Source: Mixia osmundae IAM 14324 (Eukaryota; Basidiomycota; Mixiomycetes; Mixiales; Mixiaceae). From it: 64,000 nt of DNA. Below the pieces are notes generated by a model. That model did no database searches and was not told where the DNA came from. It was given only the letters and a program-made list of their open reading frames with translations. The stretch spans positions 63,373 through 127,372 of the forward strand of contig NW_014575559.1 in assembly GCF_000708205.1 (NCBI RefSeq), given 5' to 3'. Below are positions 37,038 to 46,259 of this stretch, piece by piece. A program made the position numbers and the translations under genes. Position 1 is the first letter of the stretch. Each line of letters opens with the position of its first letter.

Positions 37038-39364
37038 TCAGCCACCGTTTTGAGGCGTCACGGAGCCGACAGCCTTTGAGTTGGAATAGCTGTAACCGCC
37101 GAATGCGAGTGCGCCGGCGGTGGCCTTGGCACTCTCTGGTGGATTCGAGCCATCGCCAATCATGATGCGATGTCCGCGTGAAGGCACGCCGTCAGCGACA
37201 ACATAGACCCATCCATAGCCAGGAGGGAAGATGTAGCCATTTGGTGGTCCTGTAGCGGAGATGATTGTACCAGTGGAATCGACTGAGCAGACGAGAGTGA
37301 CCATACGCGAGTCCATGGCGTTGGCATGCGTATGGAAAGCGAGGTCGATCAACGTCACTGCGTGTACATCAGCCTGGGTCGCGGTCACCTGCCGCAACAC
37401 TACGTACCTGTGACGGACTTGGTGTTGGCAGGCAGCGTAACGCCAGTGAGCGTGAAGTTGGAGGCATAGAGGATGTTTGAAGGATAATTGGTGTAGGTCG
37501 GTCGTGTCTGAAACATGTATGGCGGACTGAAATATTCAATTTTGTATGTGGTGGCGTACTTGGCTGTCGTCACATCAGGATTTGGGTTGCTGCCTGCGAT
37601 AATGATGCGTCCATCAGGTAGAAGCGAAGCGGTCGAGTGATACATGCGTGCAATAGTCGAAGAGGCGAAGCCGGTTGTAAATCGGCTTCCTGCTGGTGCG
37701 CTGGGCGTGTACAGCCATGGCGTGAGGACGGGGTGATCGGCGTTCGAGTGGCCAACTTGATTTGCCACATTGCCGTAACCAGCCAACCCGGTTTGAGCGC
37801 CGTTGATGAAGAGCACTGATCCATCCGGCGTCAAGATTGCGTCTCCCATCGTGCGATGGCCAGGCATTGTCTCTGTTTGCCAGCCTTTGGCGATACCAGC
37901 CTTGTTGAGTACCATACGTGCGCAAATGTTGGCCGCGGGCGTCTGCGAAGACATCTTGGTGGCAGCAATGCGATCATTGATATTCGAGCCACCACAGAAG
38001 AGGATCTCGGGCGTGTAGTTGTTCTCTGGCGTCAGAGGAAGCATGACTCCGCCAGCCGACCAGGGATAGGTGACGCGCATTGGCAAGGTGGGCAAACGGG
38101 TCTCAGTGTTGGTTTTCCAGTTGTAGATCATGGTAAGCTTATTAGCTGCCACGAAGAGCGTGTTGTCTGGCAAAGCCCAGAGGAAAGGGAACAAGTTTGA
38201 GTTGAGTGCATCGTGCAAGAAAGGCGAGTAAATTGGTTGCCCGTTGCCCTTTGCCGGGAAGTACTCGATCTGGGAAGACATCAGCGACCAGCACGAGACC
38301 TCGCGATATCGACACGCACTGTAGGATTGTCTGTGTTTTTGACATTGTTAAATCCGCCCGCAATCATACCGCCCCAGATGATGAGAGACCCATCAGAAAG
38401 ACGAGCTGAAGATGGATACCATCTGCCGGCAAATCAGAAGAGTGGCGAATGATCGGGTCAGTGCATACCTATACGACGTGAGACGGATGCGAGACGGGTT
38501 CTCATATATATCGCCCGAGCCATCAGCCCTGGGTGTGAACATGCGGAGGGCCATGAGGCCATTCTTTGTGTTCGTGACGCCTTCGCGCGGATTGCCACCG
38601 ATATTGACGAGTGTACCATTGCTGAGCCAGCCGCCGCCAGCGCAAAACGAATTAGTCGTTGGATTGAGAGCGCGGACCGTGCTGGTCTGGGGATCAAGAA
38701 GAGAAGACCATGCATGATTGCCGTTAGCGGAGCGGAGTGCGTTTTGCTCCGCCTTGTCGAAGAAGATAACGTAGCGATCTGACACTACAGCCATCTGCAT
38801 AGCAGAGACGCCCGAATTGCCTTGCTGCACATAAGTCGAAGTGCCTGCCCATTGCGGACCAGCATAAGCGCCAAGCTTCGTGACCGCGCTAGGTCTCGCT
38901 ACAGCTGTCGATTTTGCGGCGGCTTTCTTAGTAGTCGTGGCTGCTGCTGCCGCTTTCTTGCTGGTAGTAACGACCTTCTTGGTTGCAGCAGCTTTCTTTG
39001 TTGTCGTGACAGCTTTCCTGGCAGACGTCGACTTCTTTGCAGTCGCCTTGCTCTTCTTAGCTGTCGTGACGGCTTTCGAACTGGAAGTCTTCTTAGCGAC
39101 CTTTTTGGTCTTCTTGCTCGTCTTCTTGGCCGCGACTTTTTTGTGTGACGCACGACGTTCGAGACGGAAGGATCCGTTCAGCGCTGACGAGTGCGTCAGA
39201 CCAGGCTCGCGTTTTCCAAGGTCAAAGGTATCTTCTTGTAGAGCCAATAGCTGGACCGGCTGAGGACTGGCAGTTGAGAGCACAGGTCTCGCAATGAGTA
39301 CGAGGAAGAGCGGCAAGATCAGTACGAGCTGTCTGAGGCCGACGGAGGGCCCTGACCGGGCCAT
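37038..39364 (-). CDS. Secreted glyoxal oxidase (copper radical oxidase)
   Basis: Exons complement(37038-37357, 37408-38269, 38320-38422, 38469-39364) encode 726 residues. A signal peptide (VLILPLFLVLIARPVLSTA) is followed by an unusual Lys/Ala/Thr-rich linker at residues 71-155, flanked by dibasic sites KR (51-52) and RR (70-71). The catalytic region has the radical-cofactor cysteine in NSFCAGGGW (residue 241), RWYPSSARL, ARMYHSTASLLPDG and AFHTHAND-type copper-ligand histidines (read here as FHTHANAMD). The C-terminal domain is DUF1929-like. Such enzymes oxidise aldehydes and release hydrogen peroxide outside the cell. All introns are 46-50 nt GT-AG. It lies next to the secreted cysteine-protein cluster. 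Confidence 0.92.
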
Positions 39365-40089
39365 CTTGTACGGCTGCTGTCAATGTGGGTCTCAGCTTTG
39401 AGGTCAACTCGACAATACAAGCACACGACACACCTGATAGGTCTCGAGATGCGGCCTTCGTAGCAGGCAGTCTCAACGCTTCTGCGATGGTTTACTTCTT
39501 CAAGCAAGCAAGGCCGACGATACTGTCGAAGTCGTCGAGTGGACTGTTGACAAAAGAAAGTCGATCGAAGGCCCTTTGTAGTATGCGTCTTCGAAGGCAG
39601 CCAAGTCTTCGGCACGTATCGATGTCGCCACCGATGATATGAACAAACAGTGTCGGTAAAGAGTGTGAGGTGCCTGCTAGGCGTGTGGGTCGGTCTGATG
39701 GGTATGCGATGTCGAGGCGATTGTGCGGTCGCGCGGGTTCAAAACAAAAGGTATGTATCCTTTGAATCGGCGAACGCGATGACCAGTTAGCAGAGAAGCG
39801 GCGAAGCTTTGCGAGTACGTACCGGCTGGTACAAAGGCGGTCGCCAAGCCGAGCTGGGCTCTTCTGTCAGGAAGAAGGTTCTATGGAAAAGATCAGCGAC
39901 GCGCGTCAGTATCCACGTGACATCGGATCTACGGCTGCTATGTAACTGCGATCAGCGAATGGAACATTACGGAAGGGCGCTGCCATGGCACGCCGTGCTC
40001 TCCCTCTCGGCTGCGGGCTGTACACGACATGCAATACCGTCCCACTGTAAAACGCCCGAGCTGCGCAGAGAACGCTGTGCTCTCAGATC
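39365..40089. other. Intergenic, nothing recognised
   Basis: This stretch of 725 bp lies upstream of the glyoxal oxidase gene and downstream of the first cysteine-protein gene. Several short open frames exist, but none has a signal peptide, cysteine pattern or clean introns like the neighbours. It probably serves as the oxidase promoter. No repeat was noticed. Confidence 0.5.
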
Positions 40090-41063
40090 TTATGGCGCGG
40101 CAGGCACTACTGTTGGCGTGTAGCGATTCCCGTCAACAGTCAGCGTGCTCGAAAGGATATTGCAGGCAGTATGGCCTGTGATACCGACGCCTCGCAGTCA
40201 ATGCCAACGTATTATCAGCAGATGCGGAGCGTACCCGGCCAACCCCGAGGGTCATCGCATTTCGGCTTCTCTGCCCTTGGATCGGGCGCGCAGTAGTTCT
40301 CAAGGCTGGCTGTGAGATTCTCGATCGTGTCCTCCGAGTAGTGAGCATCGAAGCGGACAATCAAGACAGCGCGGCAGCAGTCGTAATACTGTCGCAAGCC
40401 AAGATCAGCCTCGTCTGCGCACAAGCCCGAGACGGCGCACGAGATTCCACTCATCATCGAGTTCGGTGTCTGTCGGGATGTCGCGCCATCAGCTATTGAC
40501 GCGCTTTTGATATGCGAGGATACTTGCTATAGTCTCCCTTGACAGTCAGCTGCACTGTGACGTAGTCCGGATGTCTTTCAAAGACGGTCAGATTCGTCAT
40601 TGGCGTTGCATTGACCTTGCCGATCCGCTGTCATCCAATGCATCTTGTGAATATGCAAGCAGCTCACCGCTACGGCATCCGCTATCTTGCTCTGTATGAA
40701 GACGTGAAGCTCGGTCTGCGTCACATCATCAAGAGGATTGTCAGCAGTCGCATGCCAAGGCGTACCTTGATCGTCGTGACTGCTCTCCTTTCTATGGTCA
40801 GCGCGCCCTTCTACGGCTGGAAAGGGCCTACCGATGACACCGCCCGTCTCAGCACACATGCCGTACATGTCCATCTTGACGTCGTAGATGTTTGTGAGCA
40901 CACTGCGCTCCTCGATAGGGCTATCTGCGAGCGCTTGGTCCCCTCGCTCGAGCAAGCTGTTGCGCTGCGCCAGAGCGCCCGTGTCGACCTTTGGCCATGA
41001 TGGCTTGGCCAGCGCCGTCACGGTACAAGCAGCGACAAAGGAGATGAAGGACCATTGCCTCAT
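40090..41063 (-). CDS. Small secreted cysteine protein, cluster member 1
   Basis: Exons complement(40090-40175, 40235-40388, 40441-40469, 40528-40627, 40668-40715, 40766-40779, 40832-41063), 220 residues. I know no named family for it. A signal peptide (WSFISFVAACTVTALA) leads to a variable pro-like part, then the shared core: MCAETGGVIG, a strand ELHVFIQ, YVTVQLTVKGDY, LDDEWN, YYDCCRAVLIVRFDAHY, YCAPDPRAEKPKC and a last exon with TACNILSSTL. Six core cysteines recur in the paralogues. The intron at 40470-40527 is GC-AG (GCAAGT). Splicing was set by the match to members 2-6, which share these exon borders. Likely exported; function unknown. Confidence 0.75.
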
Positions 41064-41207
41064 TCTGGCCTGCTTCCCAAGTTGGCGAAGGATTCGAGGG
41101 AGGGCAACCAGGGTGAGCTTAGAGGGGTCTGTCGCTGAGTCTGTCCCTCATGGTCTCCTCAGACTCTCTCGAGCGCTGCTTCCTCTCATAAAGCGACATC
41201 AAGCGCC

Positions 41208-42190
41208 ATGCTTGTCCCCAAATGGCTTCTCGTCACTTGCGCAACACTCGTTTCCTGCGTGCCAACAGCCAATCTGCCTGCTTTGGCACACGAAAGCAGC
41301 CTTCAACCGTCGTCATCGATTGCCCGCCGAGACTTTGGAATGATCTACCAGCTTCACTGTACGGCTGTCTGCTGCTTGCGCTGCAGTTGCTCACACCCCA
41401 CGGCGCAGTCCTCCTCATGGGCGAATGCGACAATGTCGGCGCTTTTGGCTGTAAGCGAGCACAAAAGGTTGCTTATCGACCCGCGACACTGACTGAACTT
41501 TGCCCACAGCAACGGAGCCGACCGTCAGCTCTCAGCAATCCTATCTTCGTCTCGCGATCTGACGTTCTTTCAGGCTAATCTGCTCATTCACGGGCCTGCC
41601 CACGGGCTGCCTGCGGGAGGAGAGCGCGTCAGTCCATCGATTCGACACATTGCTCGGTGCTTTGATTCATTCCATGTCGTCTACAGATTTGGGGAGATGG
41701 ATTCGAAGAGGTGACCTTTGAAGAAAAGGCAAACGGCCTCGTCAGGGTCAATCTGCTGTACAAGGGATCAAGACGTAAGCATGGCAGTTTCCTGCATTGG
41801 AGGACTGCGCGCTGATGTGTCCTGACAGGAAACTATCCCGAAGAATCGTGGACGGAAGACGTGAGTGCGGCAGCAGAACCTCAGAGCGGGCTGAGAGCGA
41901 GCGCGCTGGCAGAGACTGTGGTGCTGTAGCGTCAACGGTACCGCCTCCTTTGATGCAAGCTACACCAGCCGAGAAATTCTGGACCTCGAAATGGACATCA
42001 TTGGTCGATGCACGCCAGACTCGTGGCAATGCAAGGGCAAGACAGGCATTCCAGGTACGACTCGAACCATGCAATCTTGACAGCCCACAAGCTGATGTTT
42101 GCCATAGCAACGACGAAGTGCACCGTCAAGGCAGGCTATCTGACCTCGAACGGCATTCATATCGGCAGAAGCAGCTCCAAAGGTGTCTGA
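41208..42190 (+). CDS. Small secreted cysteine protein, cluster member 2
   Basis: Eight exons (41208-41358, 41409-41450, 41510-41523, 41574-41627, 41687-41774, 41829-41860, 41913-42054, 42108-42190), 201 residues. The signal peptide is KWLLVTCATLVSCVPTANLPA. The core reads RRDFGMIYQLH, ECDNVGAFG, LLIHGPAHG, GLVRVNLLYKG, ESWTED, LWCCSVNGTASFDASY, RCTPDSWQC and TTKCTVKAGYL, parallel to the other members in order and cysteine spacing. The third exon has only 14 nt. All introns are GT-AG, 50-59 nt. It is transcribed away from member 1, whose start lies 144 bp upstream, and is followed by member 3 after 108 bp. No named family recognised. Confidence 0.78.
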
Positions 42191-42298
42191 GATTGCATGG
42201 GCGCTCGCCCGAGCTGTCAATTACCACCGCGTCTTGCTGTTGCCAACACTCCTCTTGTCCGAGTGTCGTGCGATCGCCCCTCCGGTCTCTCTCGCCAA

Positions 42299-43121
42299 AT
42301 GTCATTGTTCGCTTGTGTCGTTTTGCTGCAGCTTGCCGTACTCGGCTTTGCGGCTCCTCAACCATCGAGTGCCCTCGTCGAGCGGGATTGGGGCATGATG
42401 TACAATATCAAATGCAAGTCAACGGGCTCGACTGGCATGACAACAAGCTCAAAAGTGCTGCAGTCAACGTCACAGGTAACTGTGCAGACGTGGGCGATTT
42501 CACGGCCTCGGAGGTCGCCCCCACCACTATCTTTGTGCAAGAAGCAGTCGAAGGCAAAGCGACTGGCTTCATTTTAACCGAAGCCATTTCGAATCAGGTC
42601 ACCTTACACGGTAGCGACAGACACGATGGCCTGCGCGTGCAGATGTATGTCTAACGCTTGCCGCCTTCCACGTCGTACGCGCTGACGGGTGCGGCCAGAC
42701 GAGCGAGGGTCATGTTGGGTGAGCTCCTGACGGGTCGAGAGATGACCACGCTCAAAGACTCGCAGCGGACCATCAGCCGCTGAGCATCTGGTCGGAAGAG
42801 GCAAGCCTTCTTGCCATCAACGAGCACAAATTGCTGACGACAGGCAGGCCGAAGAATGCTGCGCAGCTTTCATGACCGCGCGCTTCAAGCTCTACTATGA
42901 AACGCGCAAAGTCTACGTTGTCAGCGTAGTGATGGACAGCTACTGTTCGCCCAACCCTGCAGCGTATGCCAGATACGACTGCAAGCCGACAAAAGAATGG
43001 CCACGTAAGATTGCAATGTCCCGATGGCCGCGCGCGCTGAACCTCTCGACGATCAGAGGAGCAAAAGTGCAGTGTCGGGCGAAAGATTCTCATAGCCGAT
43101 GGTTTGCAATACCATGTCTGA
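42299..43121 (+). CDS. Small secreted cysteine protein, cluster member 3
   Basis: Exons 42299-42413, 42464-42644, 42699-42718, 42766-42800, 42848-43004 and 43057-43121, 190 residues. Signal peptide: FACVVLLQLAVLGFAAP. Core: VERDWGMMYNIKF, NCADVGDF, TTIFVQEAVEG, GLRVQ, IWSEE, EECCAAFMTARFKLYY, SYCSPNPAAYARYDC and QKCSVGRKILI. Two introns are GC-AG: 42414-42463 (GCAAGT), which sits exactly where member 2 has a GT-AG intron, and 42801-42847 (GCAAGC). Without them the frame breaks, so GT-only gene finders should fail here. It converges on member 4 with 90 bp between stops. Confidence 0.75.
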
Positions 43122-43211
43122 GCAGATCAGACTGTGTGTGCAGGCACGAGATGCAGTGTTGCGGCTTGAGCCATCCTTGGAAGGACAATTGCGCCCTGAA
43201 GAATGCATTTC

Positions 43212-44121
43212 CTATGCCTGCTCGATCTCGAAAGCCTGGATCTCTGTTGTCTCTGTCGAAGGCACAGACGGTCTCTTGAAGGGTATCTCCTTGCCGTTGG
43301 CGCCAAAGTATGACTCGCTTCGGGGACAGTCCGCCGCCACTGCATCATGTCAGATCCTATGTCAGCAATCAAGACGAGACCCACGCTGGTATTTCCGTTC
43401 GCAATGAGGATCACCCGGTCCAAATTCGTCTGGAAAGCAGAAGCGTGCTGTGCTACACATCAGCCAACTTTGCCATGATAGTGGCCACACTCACCGCTGT
43501 AGAGGGCCACGTCGGGTATGTCGCCTGGCCAGATGTAAGCTAGCACAAAGCAGATCGGTGACACTCACCTATCTCGAGACCGATCTTGAACCGTGCTTCG
43601 ACGAGCGGGCGGCAGCAGACTGTTTCCTGATCATCCCAATCGACTCGCATCCGTGGCACTGTGTGCTCTTCAGCTCATGTGCCTCTGCTTTGCCCAACCC
43701 ACTGACACGTTTTCGGGTTGACGTGGAAGCGCATCTTGATGAAAGTGCCCACATCTGTCACTCTTGGCGTCGTCTCGTAGAGTTCCAGGCCGTCGAGATT
43801 GCCCTGCAAACAAGTCTGAGATGGCTCTTTTTTTTCTTCGATCCTCTGTAAGTATGGACTTGCCACTTCCGCTTTGATCCACTTGCCGGGCACACCGTGC
43901 ACGTAGACTCTTGCTGACACTGTGGGGATACGAATTGCGCCCACATCGCATTGAGCGTCCAGATGGAAGTTGATAAAATGCAGCTTTTCAACGATTCTAT
44001 CTTTGGTGATGTCCCATGGCCGATGACGCTGCTCGATCCGGAGTGCAGACGTATTGGTGGGTATGGCACCGACACAGAAGACCAAGCATGCGAGAAGGAT
44101 GGGCACCATCGACTCGAACAT
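43212..44121 (-). CDS. Small secreted cysteine protein, cluster member 4
   Basis: Exons complement(43212-43339, 43385-43447, 43495-43524, 43569-43658, 43707-43803, 43864-44121), 221 residues. Signal peptide: FESMVPILLACLVFCVGAIP. Core: AQCDVGAIRI, ARVYVHGVPGKWIKAEV, TFIKMRFHV, RVDWDDQE, VCCRPLVEARFKIGLEI, FCFPDEFGPGDPHC and ADCPRSESYFGANG, then an acidic tail. The first intron (43804-43863) is GC-AG (GCAAGT, 60 nt) and contains no stop, so it would otherwise be read as coding; removing it aligns the protein to its paralogues. It lies 58 bp downstream of member 5 on the same strand. Confidence 0.75.
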
Positions 44122-44179
44122 TGTCACGATGACGGAGAGCAAAGACAGCAAATTTCGCGCAGCGGGTTTCGAGATAAGC

Positions 44180-45039
44180 TCAGGCTGTCGTGATGTACCA
44201 CTCCTTCGTGTTGCACGTCGAGCCAACTGTCATTGTACCGATGAGCATGTGGCATCAGCTTGAGGATGCCTAAGGGCTCACAGGGTGGATTGTCACGCTG
44301 TCCAGGGTCACAGCCGCTCCTCGAGGCTATACAGTACAGATGAGTGGAGTGACCGATCAATGCAAACCATTCTGATCGCTTGTAAGCAACGTTCGGGCAG
44401 TACACAGACTCGTCACGCACCCTGTCCGACATGCGCCTCGATCTGAAAGTTTGAATAGACTGCGCAATGATCATGACACTTGGCAGCATTGTCGGTCTTG
44501 TCTGTCGGGTCTTTCAGATGTGCGAGACCTTTGACAGTGAAAGACACTGTGGCGTAGAACGGAAACCTGTACTGTATGCCCAACACAACGGCCCGGGTGT
44601 CGCCTCCATCCTGGAGCGTTCAACGACAGGCTCAGTCGGATCACATTGGCCTCAATGTTGCTCACCAGTTCGATCTTTGGGAAGCCGATCGGAATGCCAT
44701 GCCAGGCAGGCGCGGATATCTTCATGCCCACTCTGACTGCATCAACGTCAAACGTGCCTTGCTCGCCGCAGTCTTCTGTACTGTGCAACACAAGAGTGGT
44801 CTGCCACGATAGGCCTGTAAAGCTTTCGGTCTGGATCATGTCCAAAGATTGTCGGCTGAGATTGCGAGCCTCTGATGGCCATTGGAGTAGGATGTCATCA
44901 GCCGGCCACTGGGCTCCGTGAGGAAGAGGAGTGCAAGCAAGGAGGGGAAGTATCTGCAACGACCAATCAGCCTTGGCAAGGCGCGACGGACAGAGCAGCC
45001 GACAGCGAGGAGCGTTGTGTAAAGCGCAAGACTGAACAT
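44180..45039 (-). CDS. Small secreted cysteine protein, cluster member 5
   Basis: Model complement(44180-44226, 44282-44371, 44421-44610, 44666-44953, 44992-45039), about 220 residues. The start FSLALYTTLLAVGCS looks like a signal peptide; the first intron would be only 38 nt, so the 5' end is uncertain. Core: EDCGEQGTFDVDAVRVGMKI, FPFYATVSFTVKG, CHDHCAVYSNFQIEAHV, GCDPGQRDNPP and TCNTKEWYITTA. One of the paired cysteines is replaced (DHC instead of CC). At the last intron a GTGAGC donor removes a cysteine that the paralogues keep, while a weaker GC donor 12 nt further on would retain it. The family call is good; exact ends are not. Confidence 0.62.
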
Positions 45040-45159
45040 GTCTACAGCTGTCATGCTGATGAATTGTGGCGCAACCAGCTGTTGCTTGACGATACGCAGA
45101 GAGGGGTTTGTCAGGAGTCAGCCGAATGCGTGACCCCACCGTCTTTACGCAGCAAGTAG

Positions 45160-46208
45160 ATGGCCTTCAGACGATGCTCTCTGCTCTTGCTGGCAGCCAT
45201 ATCGGCCGTCTCTCTTGCTCGTGAGGCTAAAGAGGATGTGCTGGTGTTCTTCAGCGACGAAAGAGCTGCGATGCTGCCATGGCCGAACGTGCATGACGAC
45301 GATGATTTTGAGGAACGATTCGAAGCGTTCTTAGCTCAGCCACACATTGCCGATACGCTGCTGGTTGCAGAAGGGGAGCACGAAGAGAAGCGATCAAAGT
45401 CCAGACTGTCGTCATCTCCTGAAGCCGAAGACGCGCCTCACGACGCGCCGATGGAAGCGAGCGCCGGCAAGCTGGCCGGGCGGTCCCACATCTCCCGAGT
45501 CTGGCAGATTCTTTATGATGCTTCTGCTTTTTGTACCCATCTCGGCGACTTCACTATGCCCTATCATTCCGGTGGCCTGACCGTCTTGCTCGACGCCGGG
45601 AGCATCGAACAGAAGCCTGCGGTCTATGTCGTGAGCTTCACGGTCTGCTCAGCATGATCATGTTCATCAGCGCGAACAGTCCGAGTTCAGAAAGGCTCAT
45701 CGAGTTGCCATATCCCGAAGAGAAGCGACCGAAACCTACAATCGAGCGCTTATTGAGATCACAATCCGCGGCGAGAGAGGACCACTCGAGCGTGAAGATA
45801 CTTGGACTGACGACGGTGAGAGCATCATAAGCTGCGCAGGCTGAAGCTCATCAGCCGGCCAGACTATGCCTGCTGTCGCGAATACGCGACTTTCGTCTTT
45901 TGGCTCTATACAGATCAACGTCAGTCATTCGATAGGGTCAATTTGGTGGCCATCTGACACGCGATGCAGCCAAATACCTCGTCGGTCCCCAGATTGTTAA
46001 GCCGTACGAGCATTGAGGAGCATGCGATGCTCGCTCACACCATGCGCAGGTATTGCTGGCCAGATGTAGATGCAGATGCGTCTCCGACTTGCAAGCACTC
46101 ACCGCCCGGTCAGTATGCCTACATCGTTCGGCATAGACGCTGAGAACTTCCGCAGGACCACATTCGTGCATTATTCGTACGAACCACTTTGTTGCAAGCA
46201 CAGACTGA
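45160..46208 (+). CDS. Small secreted cysteine protein, cluster member 6
   Basis: Exons 45160-45630, 45671-45815, 45855-45919, 45970-46108 and 46156-46208, an open model of 290 residues. Signal peptide: SLLLLAAISAVSLA. An acidic, charged stretch of about 90 residues follows that the paralogues lack. Core: FCTHLGDF, LTVLLDAG, ALIEITIRGE, TWTDD, YCWPDVDADASPTC and HSCIIRTNHF. In exon 3 the frame that joins both neighbours does not encode the expected Cys-Cys segment; the shifted frame of the same exon does (YACCREYATFVFW). So either the junctions are misjudged or this copy has undergone compensating shifts. It may be a decaying member. It converges on the LEA2-like gene, 51 bp apart. Confidence 0.58.
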
Positions 46209-46259
46209 TCCGCTGTCTCCATGCAATATTCTACGTCACTTGCGCGGCGCGCATTGACC

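Noticed and set aside
43122-43460. A plus-strand frame at 43113-43407 as a seventh cluster member
   Set aside because: It overlaps the last exons of cluster member 4, whose frame matches the family; the plus frame has no signal peptide.
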